DNA of 64,000 nt, taken from contig NZ_JALNMJ010000002.1 in the NCBI RefSeq assembly GCF_023156505.1, positions 62,001-126,000 of the forward strand, written 5' to 3'. The stretch is from Roseibium sediminicola (GTDB taxonomy: Bacteria > Pseudomonadota > Alphaproteobacteria > Rhizobiales > Stappiaceae). This document shows, piece by piece, positions 17,861-27,065 of the stretch. A model generated the notes under the pieces. It worked only from the letters and a program-made list of their open reading frames with translations. It did no database searches and was not told where the DNA came from. The position numbers were made by a program, and so were the translations under genes. Numbering within the stretch: position 1 is the first letter of the stretch; every line of letters starts with the position of its first letter.

Positions 17861-19213
17861 TTACAGAGCCAGGTCGGCCAGCCGATCGCCAGCGGACAAA
17901 TACGGCGCGGGATTGCTCGGCTTGTCGTGCCTGCGGATCTCATAGTGAAGGTGGGGGCCTGTCGAGCGTCCGGTCGACCCGACATTGCCGACCAGGTCGC
18001 CGGCAAGAATATGGTCGCCCTCGGCGACCTGAATGCGGCTCAGATGGGCGTAGCGGGTGACAAATCCATTGGCGTGCCGGATCTCAACCATCTTGCCGTA
18101 GCCGCCGTGTCTCTCGGCGCTCAGGACCGTACCCGGTGCCGTGGCAAAAACACGGGCGCCGTAGGGGGCTTTGAAATCGATCCCGGTATGCATCGCAAGA
18201 CGGCCGAGAAAGGGATCGACACGGGGGCCGTAGGTGCTGGAGACGGAGGCGCTGCGGATGGGGCGTTTGAGCGGCAGTCGCAGGGCCGTGAACTTGACCC
18301 GGCGCAGGGCCGTCAGTGCGGCATTGGCGCGCTCCAGGCGGTCCGGGAAATTCTCTTCGGTAATGGGTTGAAACGGGCCGCCGATCGCGGTCTTGCTGCG
18401 CAGAGCCTTGTTCACACCGGGCGTGATCGCGGCGGTGATGCCTAGGATCTCGTCGATACGGCTTTCCGTGGCGACGGTGATGGCATCTACCGCCGCGGTA
18501 CTCTCCACATCCATTTCGGAAATATGCGCTTTTACCGCGTCGAGAGCGGCTTGCTTTTCAGAGTTTTTTTTTAGGTCCTGCGGCACACCCGCATCGCCGG
18601 AGATCGGCTGCTGCAGGATGGTCAGCGGATCGAAGGATTTGGTGGCGCCATCGCGCAGGCCAAGTGCCTTGACCGGTTCGTCGATCAGCTCGCTTTCACC
18701 GCCGATTGCGGTGTTGTCATCGCCATTGAGGGACGCAAGCCCGCGGCCGTCAAGTGGCGGCTTTTGCGGCGGTAGCGGCTTGTCGGTGCTCAGGTAGATG
18801 CCAACGCTCTCGGCCCGTGCGACGAGATCCGCCACGATGGCGTGGCGCTGGTTAAGATCGTGCTGGCGACGCAGGACGTCCATGACCTGGATTTCAACGG
18901 TTTCCCGGTCGACCATCTGCCGGCTAGTCAGCGTTTCGATTTCCGCGCGCAAGCGGTCAATGTGATCCTGGTATTCCAGAACGAGTTCCGTGCGTTCTGC
19001 GCTGGCTTCCGCGATGATGTCGTTGCGCAGGAGGTAATAGCCGATTGTGCCTGCGACCGTCAGCGTAGCCGTGACACAGGCCAGGGCTCCCGCGGCCAGG
19101 TGCATCGGCCGCACACTATAAGTGGTTGTCTTCGCCCCTTTCCCGAGCGCCGCATGATGCGGTGCTTCCGTGGGTGCTTGGTATAGTCGCGTCGATTCTT
19201 GGCGCTGTCGCAT
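17861..19213 (-). CDS. M23-family murein metallopeptidase, membrane-anchored
   Basis: A protein of about 450 residues with a short basic cytoplasmic segment, one transmembrane helix at about 37-62 (LAAGALACVTATLTVAGTIG), a coiled-coil-like periplasmic stretch (LEYQDHIDRLRAEIETLTSR) and a C-terminal LytM/M23 domain. Zinc-site motifs are present: H and D of MHTGIDFKAPYG, and HLHYE in GPHLHYEIRRHD. It can therefore be an active endopeptidase and not only a degenerate activator. The plan is that of cell-shape or division hydrolases. The start is uncertain: ATG 19213 is used, a GTG two codons upstream is possible, and no strong ribosome binding site is seen. Confidence 0.9.
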   Translation of the reverse strand: MRQRQESTRLYQAPTEAPHHAALGKGAKTTTYSVRPMHLAAGALACVTATLTVAGTIGYYLLRNDIIAEASAERTELVLEYQDHIDRLRAEIETLTSRQMVDRETVEIQVMDVLRRQHDLNQRHAIVADLVARAESVGIYLSTDKPLPPQKPPLDGRGLASLNGDDNTAIGGESELIDEPVKALGLRDGATKSFDPLTILQQPISGDAGVPQDLKKNSEKQAALDAVKAHISEMDVESTAAVDAITVATESRIDEILGITAAITPGVNKALRSKTAIGGPFQPITEENFPDRLERANAALTALRRVKFTALRLPLKRPIRSASVSSTYGPRVDPFLGRLAMHTGIDFKAPYGARVFATAPGTVLSAERHGGYGKMVEIRHANGFVTRYAHLSRIQVAEGDHILAGDLVGNVGSTGRSTGPHLHYEIRRHDKPSNPAPYLSAGDRLADLAL

Positions 19214-19302
19214 GGTCACTCAGTCACTGCCTGCATTCTGCAATTAACTGAGTCTGATTAGAGTTTGGTAAGGTTAATAATTCGTCTTCATGCTTGTGAA
19301 TA

Positions 19303-20139
19303 TTAGCCTACAAGAGGAGCAAGAGGTTTGTAAAAACCGGGGGTTAGTCCGGCTTCCGACCGTGCGCGGTCGTTGAAGGGCGGCTTTAAAGGGCCGCGAA
19401 AGTGACGGCGGACAAAGTCGTGAAAGGCCGGTTCCGGCCTGATTCCCTGACGGTCGCACAAAAACCGGAACCACTTGGCCCCGAAAGCCACGTGGTTCTT
19501 CTCGTCCCTGTAAATGATCTCGAGGCACTTCGCCGTGTCTTCGTCACCGATCTCACGCGCCTTGTCGATCATCGGTGGCGTGATGTCGAGCCCGCGCGCT
19601 TCCAGGACCAGCGGAATAATCGCCAGGCGGGCGGCGAGGTCGTGGCCGGTGTCCTGGGCCGCTTGCCAAAGACCGTCATGGGCGGGCAGATCGCCATAGG
19701 CCGCTCCGAGCTGCGACAGCCGATCCTGGAGCATGGCGAAATGCTTGGCTTCCTCCAGCCCGACCCGCACCCAGTCATCGTAATAGGATCTTGGCAGGCG
19801 CACGGCGGCGAACCGGCCGATCAGATCCCAGGTGAGGTCAACGGCGTTGAGTTCAATATGCGCAAGGGAATGGATCAGGGCCAGGCGGCCCGCCTTGCCC
19901 GTCAGACTGCGTTTGGGCATGTCCCGCGGGGCGCGCAGCTCCGGTTTGTCCGGCCGGCCGGGCCGATCGGGCATGTGCCCGTCCCGGGAAGGTGCGCCCA
20001 GGGCGAGGTCTCTTTGAAACCAGGCCCTGGAGACGGCATAGGCAAGCCGCACCTTCTCCGCCGTATCCGGTGACGCCACAATGGCACGTGCGCCGGCCAC
20101 GAGGCTTGACGGCGCTGTTTTCTCGCCGGTGTCAGTCAT
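19303..20139 (-). CDS. DUF455 family ferritin-like protein
   Basis: A 278-residue protein of the DUF455 family, a ferritin-like four-helix bundle predicted to bind a di-metal centre. Candidate ligands lie in IHSLAHIELNAVDLTWD, VGLEEAKHFAML, LEARGLDITP and YRDEKNHVAFG, giving the Glu/His pattern of this fold. Function is not established; a redox or hydroxylase role has been suggested for related bundles. It lies 33 bases after bcp on the same strand, which may mean a shared transcript and a link to oxidative stress, but that is inference. Confidence 0.88.
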   Translation of the reverse strand: MTDTGEKTAPSSLVAGARAIVASPDTAEKVRLAYAVSRAWFQRDLALGAPSRDGHMPDRPGRPDKPELRAPRDMPKRSLTGKAGRLALIHSLAHIELNAVDLTWDLIGRFAAVRLPRSYYDDWVRVGLEEAKHFAMLQDRLSQLGAAYGDLPAHDGLWQAAQDTGHDLAARLAIIPLVLEARGLDITPPMIDKAREIGDEDTAKCLEIIYRDEKNHVAFGAKWFRFLCDRQGIRPEPAFHDFVRRHFRGPLKPPFNDRARSEAGLTPGFYKPLAPLVG

Positions 20140-20172
20140 GGTGTCTGGAACTTGCCTCTCTGTCGGTCGCGG

Positions 20173-20640
20173 TCACAACGCGCGTACGGCCTCAAGAACG
20201 GCTTCCGCGTGGCCGGGTACTTTCACCTTGCGCCAGATCTGGGCGATTTTCCCATCCGCGTCCACCAGAAAAGTGGAGCGTTCCACGCCCATGTATTTCT
20301 TGCCATACATGTTTTTCTCCACCCAGACGCCGTAAGCCTCGGCCGTGCTCGTTTCCGTGTCGGCGCCAAGACGGACCGCCAGACCGTGTTTGGCGGCGAA
20401 TTTGTCGTGTTTGGCCGCCGTATCGGGCGAAAGTCCGATGACCGTTGCGCCGATCTTTGAGAACTCGTCGATCAGACCGGTGAAGGCGATGGCCTCCTTG
20501 GTGCAGCCCGGAGTGTCATCCTTTGGATAAAAATAGACCACCACGGGTTTCCCTTTGAGAGCCGTCAACGACACTCTTTCACCGCCATTGCCCTCAAGAT
20601 CGAAATCCGGTGCCAGGTCCCCTACAGACAATTCACCCAT
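20173..20640 (-). CDS. bcp: Thioredoxin-dependent thiol peroxidase (BCP/PrxQ)
   Basis: A 155-residue peroxiredoxin that reduces hydroperoxides. The peroxidatic cysteine is C46 in YPKDDTPGCT, preceded by the conserved VVVYFYP strand. The second cysteine five residues on, found in Escherichia coli BCP, is Ile here (GCTKEAI), and I see no other cysteine in the protein. It should act as a 1-Cys enzyme needing an external thiol. AAGGAAGG precedes the ATG. Divergent from the AsmA-like gene and upstream of the DUF455 gene. Confidence 0.95.
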   Translation of the reverse strand: MGELSVGDLAPDFDLEGNGGERVSLTALKGKPVVVYFYPKDDTPGCTKEAIAFTGLIDEFSKIGATVIGLSPDTAAKHDKFAAKHGLAVRLGADTETSTAEAYGVWVEKNMYGKKYMGVERSTFLVDADGKIAQIWRKVKVPGHAEAVLEAVRAL

Positions 20641-20839
20641 GATGCCTTCCTTCTGTCAAAGTTTGTGCGTTAATGCCCGTTTCCGGCTGCTTCTCGACCC
20701 GGCGCGGTCGCTTTCAATGATGCTTTCGAAGTATCATGACGCCGCGCCCGACTCGAATAACCTTGCCAAGGGTTAGCCCGGAGCTCCGTTCTGAATCAAA
20801 CCGAAGCGCCCGTGATACGCATGCGGGCCGAAGATTGGA

Positions 20840-23800
20840 TTGACGTATTTGCCACAAACTGGCGGATCAAAGAAACCGGTTCCAGAAAAACCGCCGAAAC
20901 GTCGGCGGCGTTTGCGTTGGGTCGTGCTCGCGGGTTTTATCTTGCTGATTGCCGGGGTCGTCACCCTGTTTGCCTCCGGGCCGGTACGCGTGCCTTTGCT
21001 TGGCAGTCTGCTTGCCTATCAGGGAACACGCGGTCCCGTACAGCTGGAGGTGTCGCGAGCAAGCCTCGATTTTACGGCGCCGGACGGCATCAACATCGTA
21101 ATCGAGGACATGCGGGCCGAGATAGACGGCCCGTCGCCCGTCCAGATCACCTTGCCGAGGCTGACAGCGCCGCTAAACAGAGATGCCCTGCTGTCAGGCA
21201 AGGTTCATTTTTCCTGGCTCAGCCTGGACAAGCCGCATGTCAAACTTGTCCTGAATGGCGGTCCGGCCAAGGTGCCGGAAATGGAGCCACTCATGGAGGC
21301 GGTCGACCGGATCAGCGATGTCATCGACGACCAGTTCGCGCGCCGTGATTTGCGCTTCGTGAGGATTCGAAACGCGTCTGTAGTCCTGCATGGAACAAAG
21401 TCACGGCGGTTCGATGAAATCGACGCCGACATTTTCCGCGGTGAAAGCCGCACGATCCGCGCCTATGCCAAGGTGTCCGGCAATGTCTCGACCTGGCATA
21501 TGGAACTCGCCAGGAGCGCGCCGGAGGGAGGCCGTCAAAAGAATATCGGTGTGGTCGTCAACGGCATCACGCTCGCGGAGCTCCTCGGACCGGGCGTTGA
21601 AGCCAAGCAGGGCAAGGGATTTGGTCTGCCTGCTTCCGCAAAAATCGAGAGCCGGCTCACCGGAGAGGGCAAGTTCCTGAGCGCGAATGCGGTTGCCCGC
21701 GTCCGCAATGGCTGGTTCCAGATGGGCAAGACGCTGGTGGCCTTTGACGATGCGGCCATCTCGCTCCTGTTTCGAAAGGGGCGGAGCGACATTGAAGTCA
21801 CAAAATCGCACATCATTCGCGGCAACACGCGGATATTTTTCACCGGGAGCCTGGCTCCCGTGGTGGGCGGCGGCGGCGATTGGCAAATCAACCTGGATGC
21901 GGACTATCCGCAATTCGGGTCGGCCGACGTGCCGGAGGAACCGCATATGCTGGATGGCATTCAGGTGCGCTCGCGCTTCGATCCAGTGAAGCGACTGCTC
22001 ACTGTCGACCGGTTTACGGCAAGGTCGGGGAAGGCTGTCGCCCAGGGGGTCGCCATTCTGGAGATCACCGCAGACGGACCTTACCTTGCGCTTGCCGCCG
22101 AGGGCGAGAATATCCCGGTGGCGCTCGCCAAGCAGCTTTGGCCGATCACCCTCGTGCCGCCGGCGAGGCGCTGGATCAATGAACGGATCAAGGCTGGTCT
22201 TATCGAGACCGTGTCCTATACAGGTGCGTTTCAGCCTCCGGCATTCGATCCACGTGATCCCGACCCGGGTTGGTCCGGCAATGACATGCGCATGGACATG
22301 ACTTTTTCCGGTGCGGCGGTGACCCCGATCGGGGATATTCCCGAGATCACCGGTCTGAGCGGCTCTCTATCCGTGAAGGACGAGACGCTCACAATGTCCT
22401 CGCATGCCGGCTCCGCGAGCGCCGCGACCGGAGGCATCGTGCAAGTGCCGGATTCCGTCTTCAAGATCCACCATCTCCCATTGCGGGAAGGCAAGATCGC
22501 CGAGCTGACTGCGCGCCTGGAAGGCTCCGCGCTCGATCTTGGGTCCGTGGGCAACAGCGCTCCCTTCAAGGTGCTTGATCGCGCCGGTCTGGAGCAGGGC
22601 GGTGTCCAGGGGACCGGTCATTTTGACATCAAGGCCCGTTTCCCACTCGGCAAGCAGATCGATCTGGCCGATGTCGACTGGAGCGCCACCGGACAATTGA
22701 ATGATTTCACCGATGCCAATCCCATCATGGGGCACACGGTGGCCAAGGCCGATGTCTCGCTGGAAGCGGACCGGGATCAGGTGGCGATTACCGGCAAGGG
22801 CATACTCGACGGTTTGCGCGCCGATATTGATCTGGTCGTTCCACTCGGGGAATCCGGCGTAGCCGCCCGGCAGGACGTCGTCGTCAGCGTGACAGCCGAA
22901 CAGTTGAAAGACAAAGGCATCGATCTGACGGCCTTCCTGGAGGGCGGCATGACCTTGAGCGTGGCCAAGGCCACCGGGGGGCAGGAATTTGTCATTGATC
23001 TGAAGCAGACTGAGCTGCATCTGCTGGCCCTTGGTTGGCAAAAGGCCAAGGGCGTGCCGGCAACAGCCTCCTTCAAGCTGATCGAGATCGCTGGCGTCCG
23101 CAAGGTGCAGGATTTCAAATTGACGTCGGAAGGGGCCGATGTCTCCGGGCATATGAACCTTTCCGAAAACGGCGACCTGGCCAACGCGTCGTTCGAGACG
23201 TTCAAATTGCGTCCAGGCGATGATGTTGAAGTCGACATTCAGCGCGCCTCCGACGGCCGCTACGACATCATCTTTGCCGGTGCCGCATTCGATGCCCGCG
23301 GACTGATCCGCAGCATGCGCAGCCCAGGCGGCAGCAAAGGTGCGGGCGACTTCTCCAGCGGTGCACGGATCGCCGCGACTATCGAACGGGTGATCGGTTT
23401 CAACAACCAGGAGATCGATGCTTTCAGCGGCCAGATGGAAACCGGCGCAAGAGGGCTGATCTCCGCCGATCTGAAGGGACAGGTCAACGGACGCGACAAT
23501 TTTGAATTTGCGGTCGCCGACCAGGGGGGCTCTCAGTCGGCGAATGGCCGGTTTGCCAACACCGGTGCGACACTGCGTTTCCTCGATCTCTATGAGCGCA
23601 TGCAGGGCGGCGCCGGAACGCTCAGCGTTGCCATGGCGGATGAGGACAGCTGGGTCGGGGAATTCAATGTCCGCAACTTGCGCATCACCGAGGATCCCGC
23701 GATCAAGCGTATCCGGGAGCGGGACCGCACGAAACTCAACCGAGACGGAACGGCCGCGACTGTGAGCGCGCGGGAATCGACTGGAAGCGCGAATTTTGAC

Positions 23801-24139
23801 ACGCTCAACATCAGCTTCACCCGGGAGGGTGACATCTTGTCAATCAGCCGCGGGGCCCTGCAGGGCAACGCGCTTGGCGGAACCGTCAGCGGCACGGTCG
23901 ATCTTGCGGCACAGTCCCTGAACCTGACCGGCACCTTCGTGCCCATTTATGCACTCAACAATTTCTTCGCCAAGATCCCGTTGCTTGGCTTCGCGCTTGG
24001 CGGCAATTCCGGCGAGGGGCTGATCGGTGTGACCTACCGTCTGTCAGGCTCGGTTTCGGATCCGGTGCTCACCGTCAATCCGATCTCTGCGATCGCGCCG
24101 GGCATCTTCCGCAAGATGTTCGAGTTTCAGGCGAACTGA
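20840..24139 (+). CDS. Large AsmA-like / DUF3971 (YhdP-type) envelope protein
   Basis: A 1,099-residue protein with a basic N-terminus, one transmembrane helix at about 27-47 (WVVLAGFILLIAGVVTLFA) and a very long periplasmic part made of repeated beta-rich blocks. The C-terminus has the AsmA-like pattern (SISRGALQGNALGGTVSGTVDLAAQSLNLTG and the GxxxGEGLIGVTYRLSGSVSDPVLTVNP block). Proteins of this group (YhdP, TamB, AsmA) are thought to carry phospholipids between the membranes. The start is weak: TTG 20840 is used, TTG 20849 is close, and no strong ribosome binding site is visible. Terminator follows at 24141. Confidence 0.88.
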   Translation: MTYLPQTGGSKKPVPEKPPKRRRRLRWVVLAGFILLIAGVVTLFASGPVRVPLLGSLLAYQGTRGPVQLEVSRASLDFTAPDGINIVIEDMRAEIDGPSPVQITLPRLTAPLNRDALLSGKVHFSWLSLDKPHVKLVLNGGPAKVPEMEPLMEAVDRISDVIDDQFARRDLRFVRIRNASVVLHGTKSRRFDEIDADIFRGESRTIRAYAKVSGNVSTWHMELARSAPEGGRQKNIGVVVNGITLAELLGPGVEAKQGKGFGLPASAKIESRLTGEGKFLSANAVARVRNGWFQMGKTLVAFDDAAISLLFRKGRSDIEVTKSHIIRGNTRIFFTGSLAPVVGGGGDWQINLDADYPQFGSADVPEEPHMLDGIQVRSRFDPVKRLLTVDRFTARSGKAVAQGVAILEITADGPYLALAAEGENIPVALAKQLWPITLVPPARRWINERIKAGLIETVSYTGAFQPPAFDPRDPDPGWSGNDMRMDMTFSGAAVTPIGDIPEITGLSGSLSVKDETLTMSSHAGSASAATGGIVQVPDSVFKIHHLPLREGKIAELTARLEGSALDLGSVGNSAPFKVLDRAGLEQGGVQGTGHFDIKARFPLGKQIDLADVDWSATGQLNDFTDANPIMGHTVAKADVSLEADRDQVAITGKGILDGLRADIDLVVPLGESGVAARQDVVVSVTAEQLKDKGIDLTAFLEGGMTLSVAKATGGQEFVIDLKQTELHLLALGWQKAKGVPATASFKLIEIAGVRKVQDFKLTSEGADVSGHMNLSENGDLANASFETFKLRPGDDVEVDIQRASDGRYDIIFAGAAFDARGLIRSMRSPGGSKGAGDFSSGARIAATIERVIGFNNQEIDAFSGQMETGARGLISADLKGQVNGRDNFEFAVADQGGSQSANGRFANTGATLRFLDLYERMQGGAGTLSVAMADEDSWVGEFNVRNLRITEDPAIKRIRERDRTKLNRDGTAATVSARESTGSANFDTLNISFTREGDILSISRGALQGNALGGTVSGTVDLAAQSLNLTGTFVPIYALNNFFAKIPLLGFALGGNSGEGLIGVTYRLSGSVSDPVLTVNPISAIAPGIFRKMFEFQAN

Positions 24140-24140
24140 A

Positions 24141-24171
24141 AAAGCCGGGCAGAGGCCCGGCTTTTCGTTTC
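24141..24171. terminator. Bidirectional terminator between the AsmA-like gene and tyrS
   Basis: Stem AAGCCGGGC/GCCCGGCTT with an AGAG loop, then TTCGTTT; A-run on the other side. Confidence 0.85.
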
Positions 24172-24189
24172 ACAGCTTGTGATCCCGGA

Positions 24190-25443
24190 TCATATCGGCT
24201 TAAGCAACACATGCTTTTTCTTGCCAAGCGACAGTTTGACGATGCCGTCCGCAGTGAGGTCGTCCGGTGTCAGCTGACGCTTGTCGTTCTGTTCGCCCTG
24301 GTCATTGATCTTGACCGCGCCGCCCTTGATGTTGCGGCGGACATCGCCGTTGGAGGCGCAAAGCCCGGCGGTGACAAAGGCGGACAATACGCCGAGGCCG
24401 GCTTCCAGGTCCGCTCTGGGAATTTCAACCGTCGGCAGGCCTTCGGCGGACTGGCCTTCCTCGAAAGCCTTGCGGGCCGTCTCGGCGGCGGCTTCAGCCT
24501 TGTCCCGGCCGTGGATCAATGCAGTGGCCTCGGTCGCTAGGATTTTCTTGGCCTCGTTTACTTCCGAGCCCTGAAGCGCCGCCAGACGCGCAATCTCGTC
24601 CATGGGCAGCACGGTGAACAGCTTCAGGAACCGTTCCACATCCGCATCTTCGGTGTTGCGCCAATACTGCCAATAGTCATAGGCCGACAGCTGCTCTTCG
24701 TTGAGCCAGACAGCCCCGGCGGCGGTCTTGCCCATCTTGGCCCCGGAGGAGGTGGTCAGGAGCGGCGAGGTAAGGGCGAAAGCCTCCACATCGGCCAGGC
24801 GGCGAACAAGATCCGTGCCCGACAGGATGTTGCCCCACTGGTCGGACCCGCCCATCTGCAGCCGGCAGCCGGTGCGCCGGTAGATCTCCAGGTAGTCGTA
24901 GCCCTGCAGCAGCATGTAGTTGAATTCCAGGAACGACAGGTGCTGCTCGCGTTCAAGGCGCAGGCGCACGGAGTCGCGCTGGATCATCTGGTTGACGGAA
25001 AAGTGCCTGCCGATTTCGCGCAGGAAATCGACATAGTTCAGTTTTAGCAGCCACTCGGCATTGTCGAGCATGAGCGCGTCGGTCTGGCCGTCACCGAAAG
25101 TGAGCAGTTTTTCAAATACTTTGCGGATGCCGGCCTTGTTCGCCTCGATGAGGTCCTCAGTCAGCATCTTGCGGGATTCGTCCTTGCCGGAAGGATCGCC
25201 GACACGTGTTGTGCCGCCACCCATGAGGGCGATCGGGCGGTGTCCGGTTTTCTGGAACCAGTGCAGCATCATGATCGGCACAAGTGAGCCGGCATGCAGG
25301 CTCGGCGCGGTGCAGTCGAAGCCGATATAGGCGGTGACAGTTTCCTTTGCACACAGATCGTCCAGACCCTTGGGATCCGATATCTGATGAATGAAACCGC
25401 GTTCGGTAAGTACGTTTAGAAAGTCCGACTTGAACTCGCTCAT
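24190..25443 (-). CDS. tyrS: Tyrosyl-tRNA synthetase
   Basis: A class I aminoacyl-tRNA synthetase of 417 residues that charges tRNA-Tyr. The HIGH-like motif is PSLHAGSL, with the [14 protein letters not shown] context; tyrosine-binding residues occur in [17 protein letters not shown] and [10 protein letters not shown]; the KMSKS-like motif is GAKMGKT. The C-terminal 60 residues form an S4-like RNA-binding domain ([24 protein letters not shown]). The start is MSEFKSD at 25443 with AGGCAGG upstream; the open frame extends further but that part is not family-like. Confidence 0.97.
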   Translation of the reverse strand: MSEFKSDFLNVLTERGFIHQISDPKGLDDLCAKETVTAYIGFDCTAPSLHAGSLVPIMMLHWFQKTGHRPIALMGGGTTRVGDPSGKDESRKMLTEDLIEANKAGIRKVFEKLLTFGDGQTDALMLDNAEWLLKLNYVDFLREIGRHFSVNQMIQRDSVRLRLEREQHLSFLEFNYMLLQGYDYLEIYRRTGCRLQMGGSDQWGNILSGTDLVRRLADVEAFALTSPLLTTSSGAKMGKTAAGAVWLNEEQLSAYDYWQYWRNTEDADVERFLKLFTVLPMDEIARLAALQGSEVNEAKKILATEATALIHGRDKAEAAAETARKAFEEGQSAEGLPTVEIPRADLEAGLGVLSAFVTAGLCASNGDVRRNIKGGAVKINDQGEQNDKRQLTPDDLTADGIVKLSLGKKKHVLLKPI

Positions 25444-25605
25444 GCCTGCCTGTCCGTAATGTTTTGCCACTTGGCTTCCTTGGCGATGTGCTCTAGCGCG
25501 TGCAGACGGGCTTGTAAATTGCAGTGCGAAGGAAAACAGGCCCGTCGCCGCAGGCGCGCGCCCCAAAACGGGCCATTGCTGTTTCGGAGGTGGCGCGGGT
25601 GGCAG

Positions 25606-26472
25606 TCAGAACGTCACTGGAACGTAGAGATTGGTTATAAGGCCGGCTGCAATCAGGACGCCAAAGGAAGCGGCGATCAGAAGTGTCTGCGTGGTGAGGG
25701 ACAAGCTTGCCATTTCCATCGGGCCTTCGCCGGACATCGCGTGGCTGCCGGCGCCGCTGTGCGCCATGCCCGCATGGTTCATGGCTTCCGGCGACCGGTG
25801 CCCGAGCCCGGGCGTGTCCTTGCCGGGCAAGGTCATGCAGCCGTGCTTGAGATGGGCCGTGACCAGCCAGTAATTGACCGGATAGGCAGTCACGAGGCCA
25901 ACGATCGAGGCAAGGCTCATCCGGAACCAGAAGGCCGCCGACAACGGGTCTTCCGATCCCGGCCACAGGCTGGTGAGGATCATCATTGTGGGAAGCATGC
26001 CGGCCATGACGAAATTCATCGAAACGGTCTCGGCAAAGAACGTCTTTTGAACCGCCTTCCAATAATTTCCGTCGAACATGCCCCGCATCATCAAGGCCTG
26101 GAAGATGAATAGGCCGCAGACAAAACCGGCGGCATATTCGAACACGCCGTCCCAGCCGTTTGTCAGTCCGAGCAACGGCACGATCGAGGCAGCGATGACG
26201 ATCCCGGTGGCGTCGCCAGCCAGACAGTGCATTTCGCTGTTCATCGCCTGTTTCCAGGGCTTTTTGGCAAAAGGAACGTGGCCGCCGGGGAAAGGGCGCC
26301 GGCAGGTCACCAGGTAAAGGAAACATCCGACGGGGCCGGTATAGGCAACGACCAGGATCCAGGCGAGACGCTGGACCCAGCTGGTGACGCCGTTATAGAT
26401 CGAATCCCACAATACAAAGGCCAGGCTGGCGGCTGTCAGAACGAACCAGACTATCATTGCGCCTTGCAGCAT
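25606..26472 (-). CDS. DUF4396 family multi-pass membrane protein, His/Met-rich loop
   Basis: A 288-residue integral membrane protein with about seven hydrophobic segments. It matches the DUF4396 family as I remember it, including the MNSEMHCLAGDATGI block and a Met-rich helix FQALMMRGMFDG. Between the last two helices is a loop unusually rich in His and Met (NHAGMAHSGAGSHAMSG), a composition often seen in copper-binding proteins. Function is unknown, and a metal-related role is inference. AGGGGGA is five bases before the ATG. Two tandem palindromes lie directly upstream. Confidence 0.82.
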   Translation of the reverse strand: MLQGAMIVWFVLTAASLAFVLWDSIYNGVTSWVQRLAWILVVAYTGPVGCFLYLVTCRRPFPGGHVPFAKKPWKQAMNSEMHCLAGDATGIVIAASIVPLLGLTNGWDGVFEYAAGFVCGLFIFQALMMRGMFDGNYWKAVQKTFFAETVSMNFVMAGMLPTMMILTSLWPGSEDPLSAAFWFRMSLASIVGLVTAYPVNYWLVTAHLKHGCMTLPGKDTPGLGHRSPEAMNHAGMAHSGAGSHAMSGEGPMEMASLSLTTQTLLIAASFGVLIAAGLITNLYVPVTF

Positions 26473-26506
26473 AGTGTCCCCCTAGCTGTAGCCACGACCG
26501 GGAGCC

Positions 26507-26584
26507 CTAGTGTGGTGAATTTGAAATTCGCCTCATTGTTGCAGCGACCATCGAAGCGAATTTCAAATTCGAAAACCACACTAG
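26507..26584. repeat. Palindromic repeat 1 (78 bp, CTAG-bounded)
   Basis: Left arm CTAGTGTGGT then GAATTTGAAATTCGC; right arm, on the other strand, CTAGTGTGGT, a TTTC insertion, then the same GAATTTGAAATTCGC. The inner block GAATTT-G-AAATTC is itself a perfect dyad and occurs at 26517-26529 and 26558-26570. A+T-rich against its surroundings. It begins 34 bases upstream of the DUF4396 start. Confidence 0.85.
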
Positions 26585-26597
26585 AAACTTATGCTTG

Positions 26598-26673
26598 CTA
26601 GTCACCCTTTTGAATCTGAAGCTCGTTCCGAGTGTGCCGGGAAATAAGACGAACTTCAGATTCGGGTGACTAG
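26598..26673. repeat. Palindromic repeat 2 (76 bp, CTAG-bounded)
   Basis: Left arm CTAGTCACCC, TTTT insertion, GAATCTGAAGCTCG; right arm on the other strand CTAGTCACCC then GAATCTGAAGTTCG. Same design as repeat 1 (CTAGT, variable block, optional 4-base insertion in one arm, GAATYTGAA core), but with a different variable block, so it is not a simple duplication. Confidence 0.83.
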
Positions 26674-26694
26674 CCGGTGATGGCACAGGCTGTC

Positions 26695-26898
26695 TCAGGA
26701 ATCGCGCACCTTGAGGCAGATGAATTTCAGTTCGCTCTGCTCCCACGCGAGCCGCATGCCGTCGGAGAGGGTGCGCGGCACCGCCTCGGAGAGCGCCGCC
26801 TCGCATTCGGCCTCGTTTTCAAACGTTCCCTGATCCGCAACGGCCCAGCTGTTCGGTCCCGACAGCAGCTGGATGGAAACGGCCATGATCACCCACAT
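26695..26898 (-). CDS. Small hypothetical secreted protein (67 aa)
   Basis: I do not recognise the family. The 67-residue product has a short hydrophobic N-terminus (MWVIMAVSIQLLSG) and a mature part with two cysteines: WAVADQGTFENEAECEAAL and KFICLKVRDS, a pattern of small periplasmic proteins with one disulfide. GGGAG six bases before the ATG strongly supports translation. It lies upstream of the DUF4396 gene on the same strand, with the two palindromes between them. Confidence 0.7.
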   Translation of the reverse strand: MWVIMAVSIQLLSGPNSWAVADQGTFENEAECEAALSEAVPRTLSDGMRLAWEQSELKFICLKVRDS

Positions 26899-27065
26899 AG
26901 AAAACTCCCAGAATCGAGTTCGAACAGATCCCCCAAATGGTTTTTAGCACATGCACGCGAAAGTGACCTTGCGTGATTGTGGTCACAGAGATCGATTTGT
27001 CTCGAAGATAGGGTGTTTTTGTCAGCGGCGAGGAGCCTGCTGAGCCCAACTCGAAAGGACCCGAC

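Noticed and set aside
26507..26673. CRISPR-like array
   Set aside because: Only two non-identical palindromes with no regular spacers and no cas genes.
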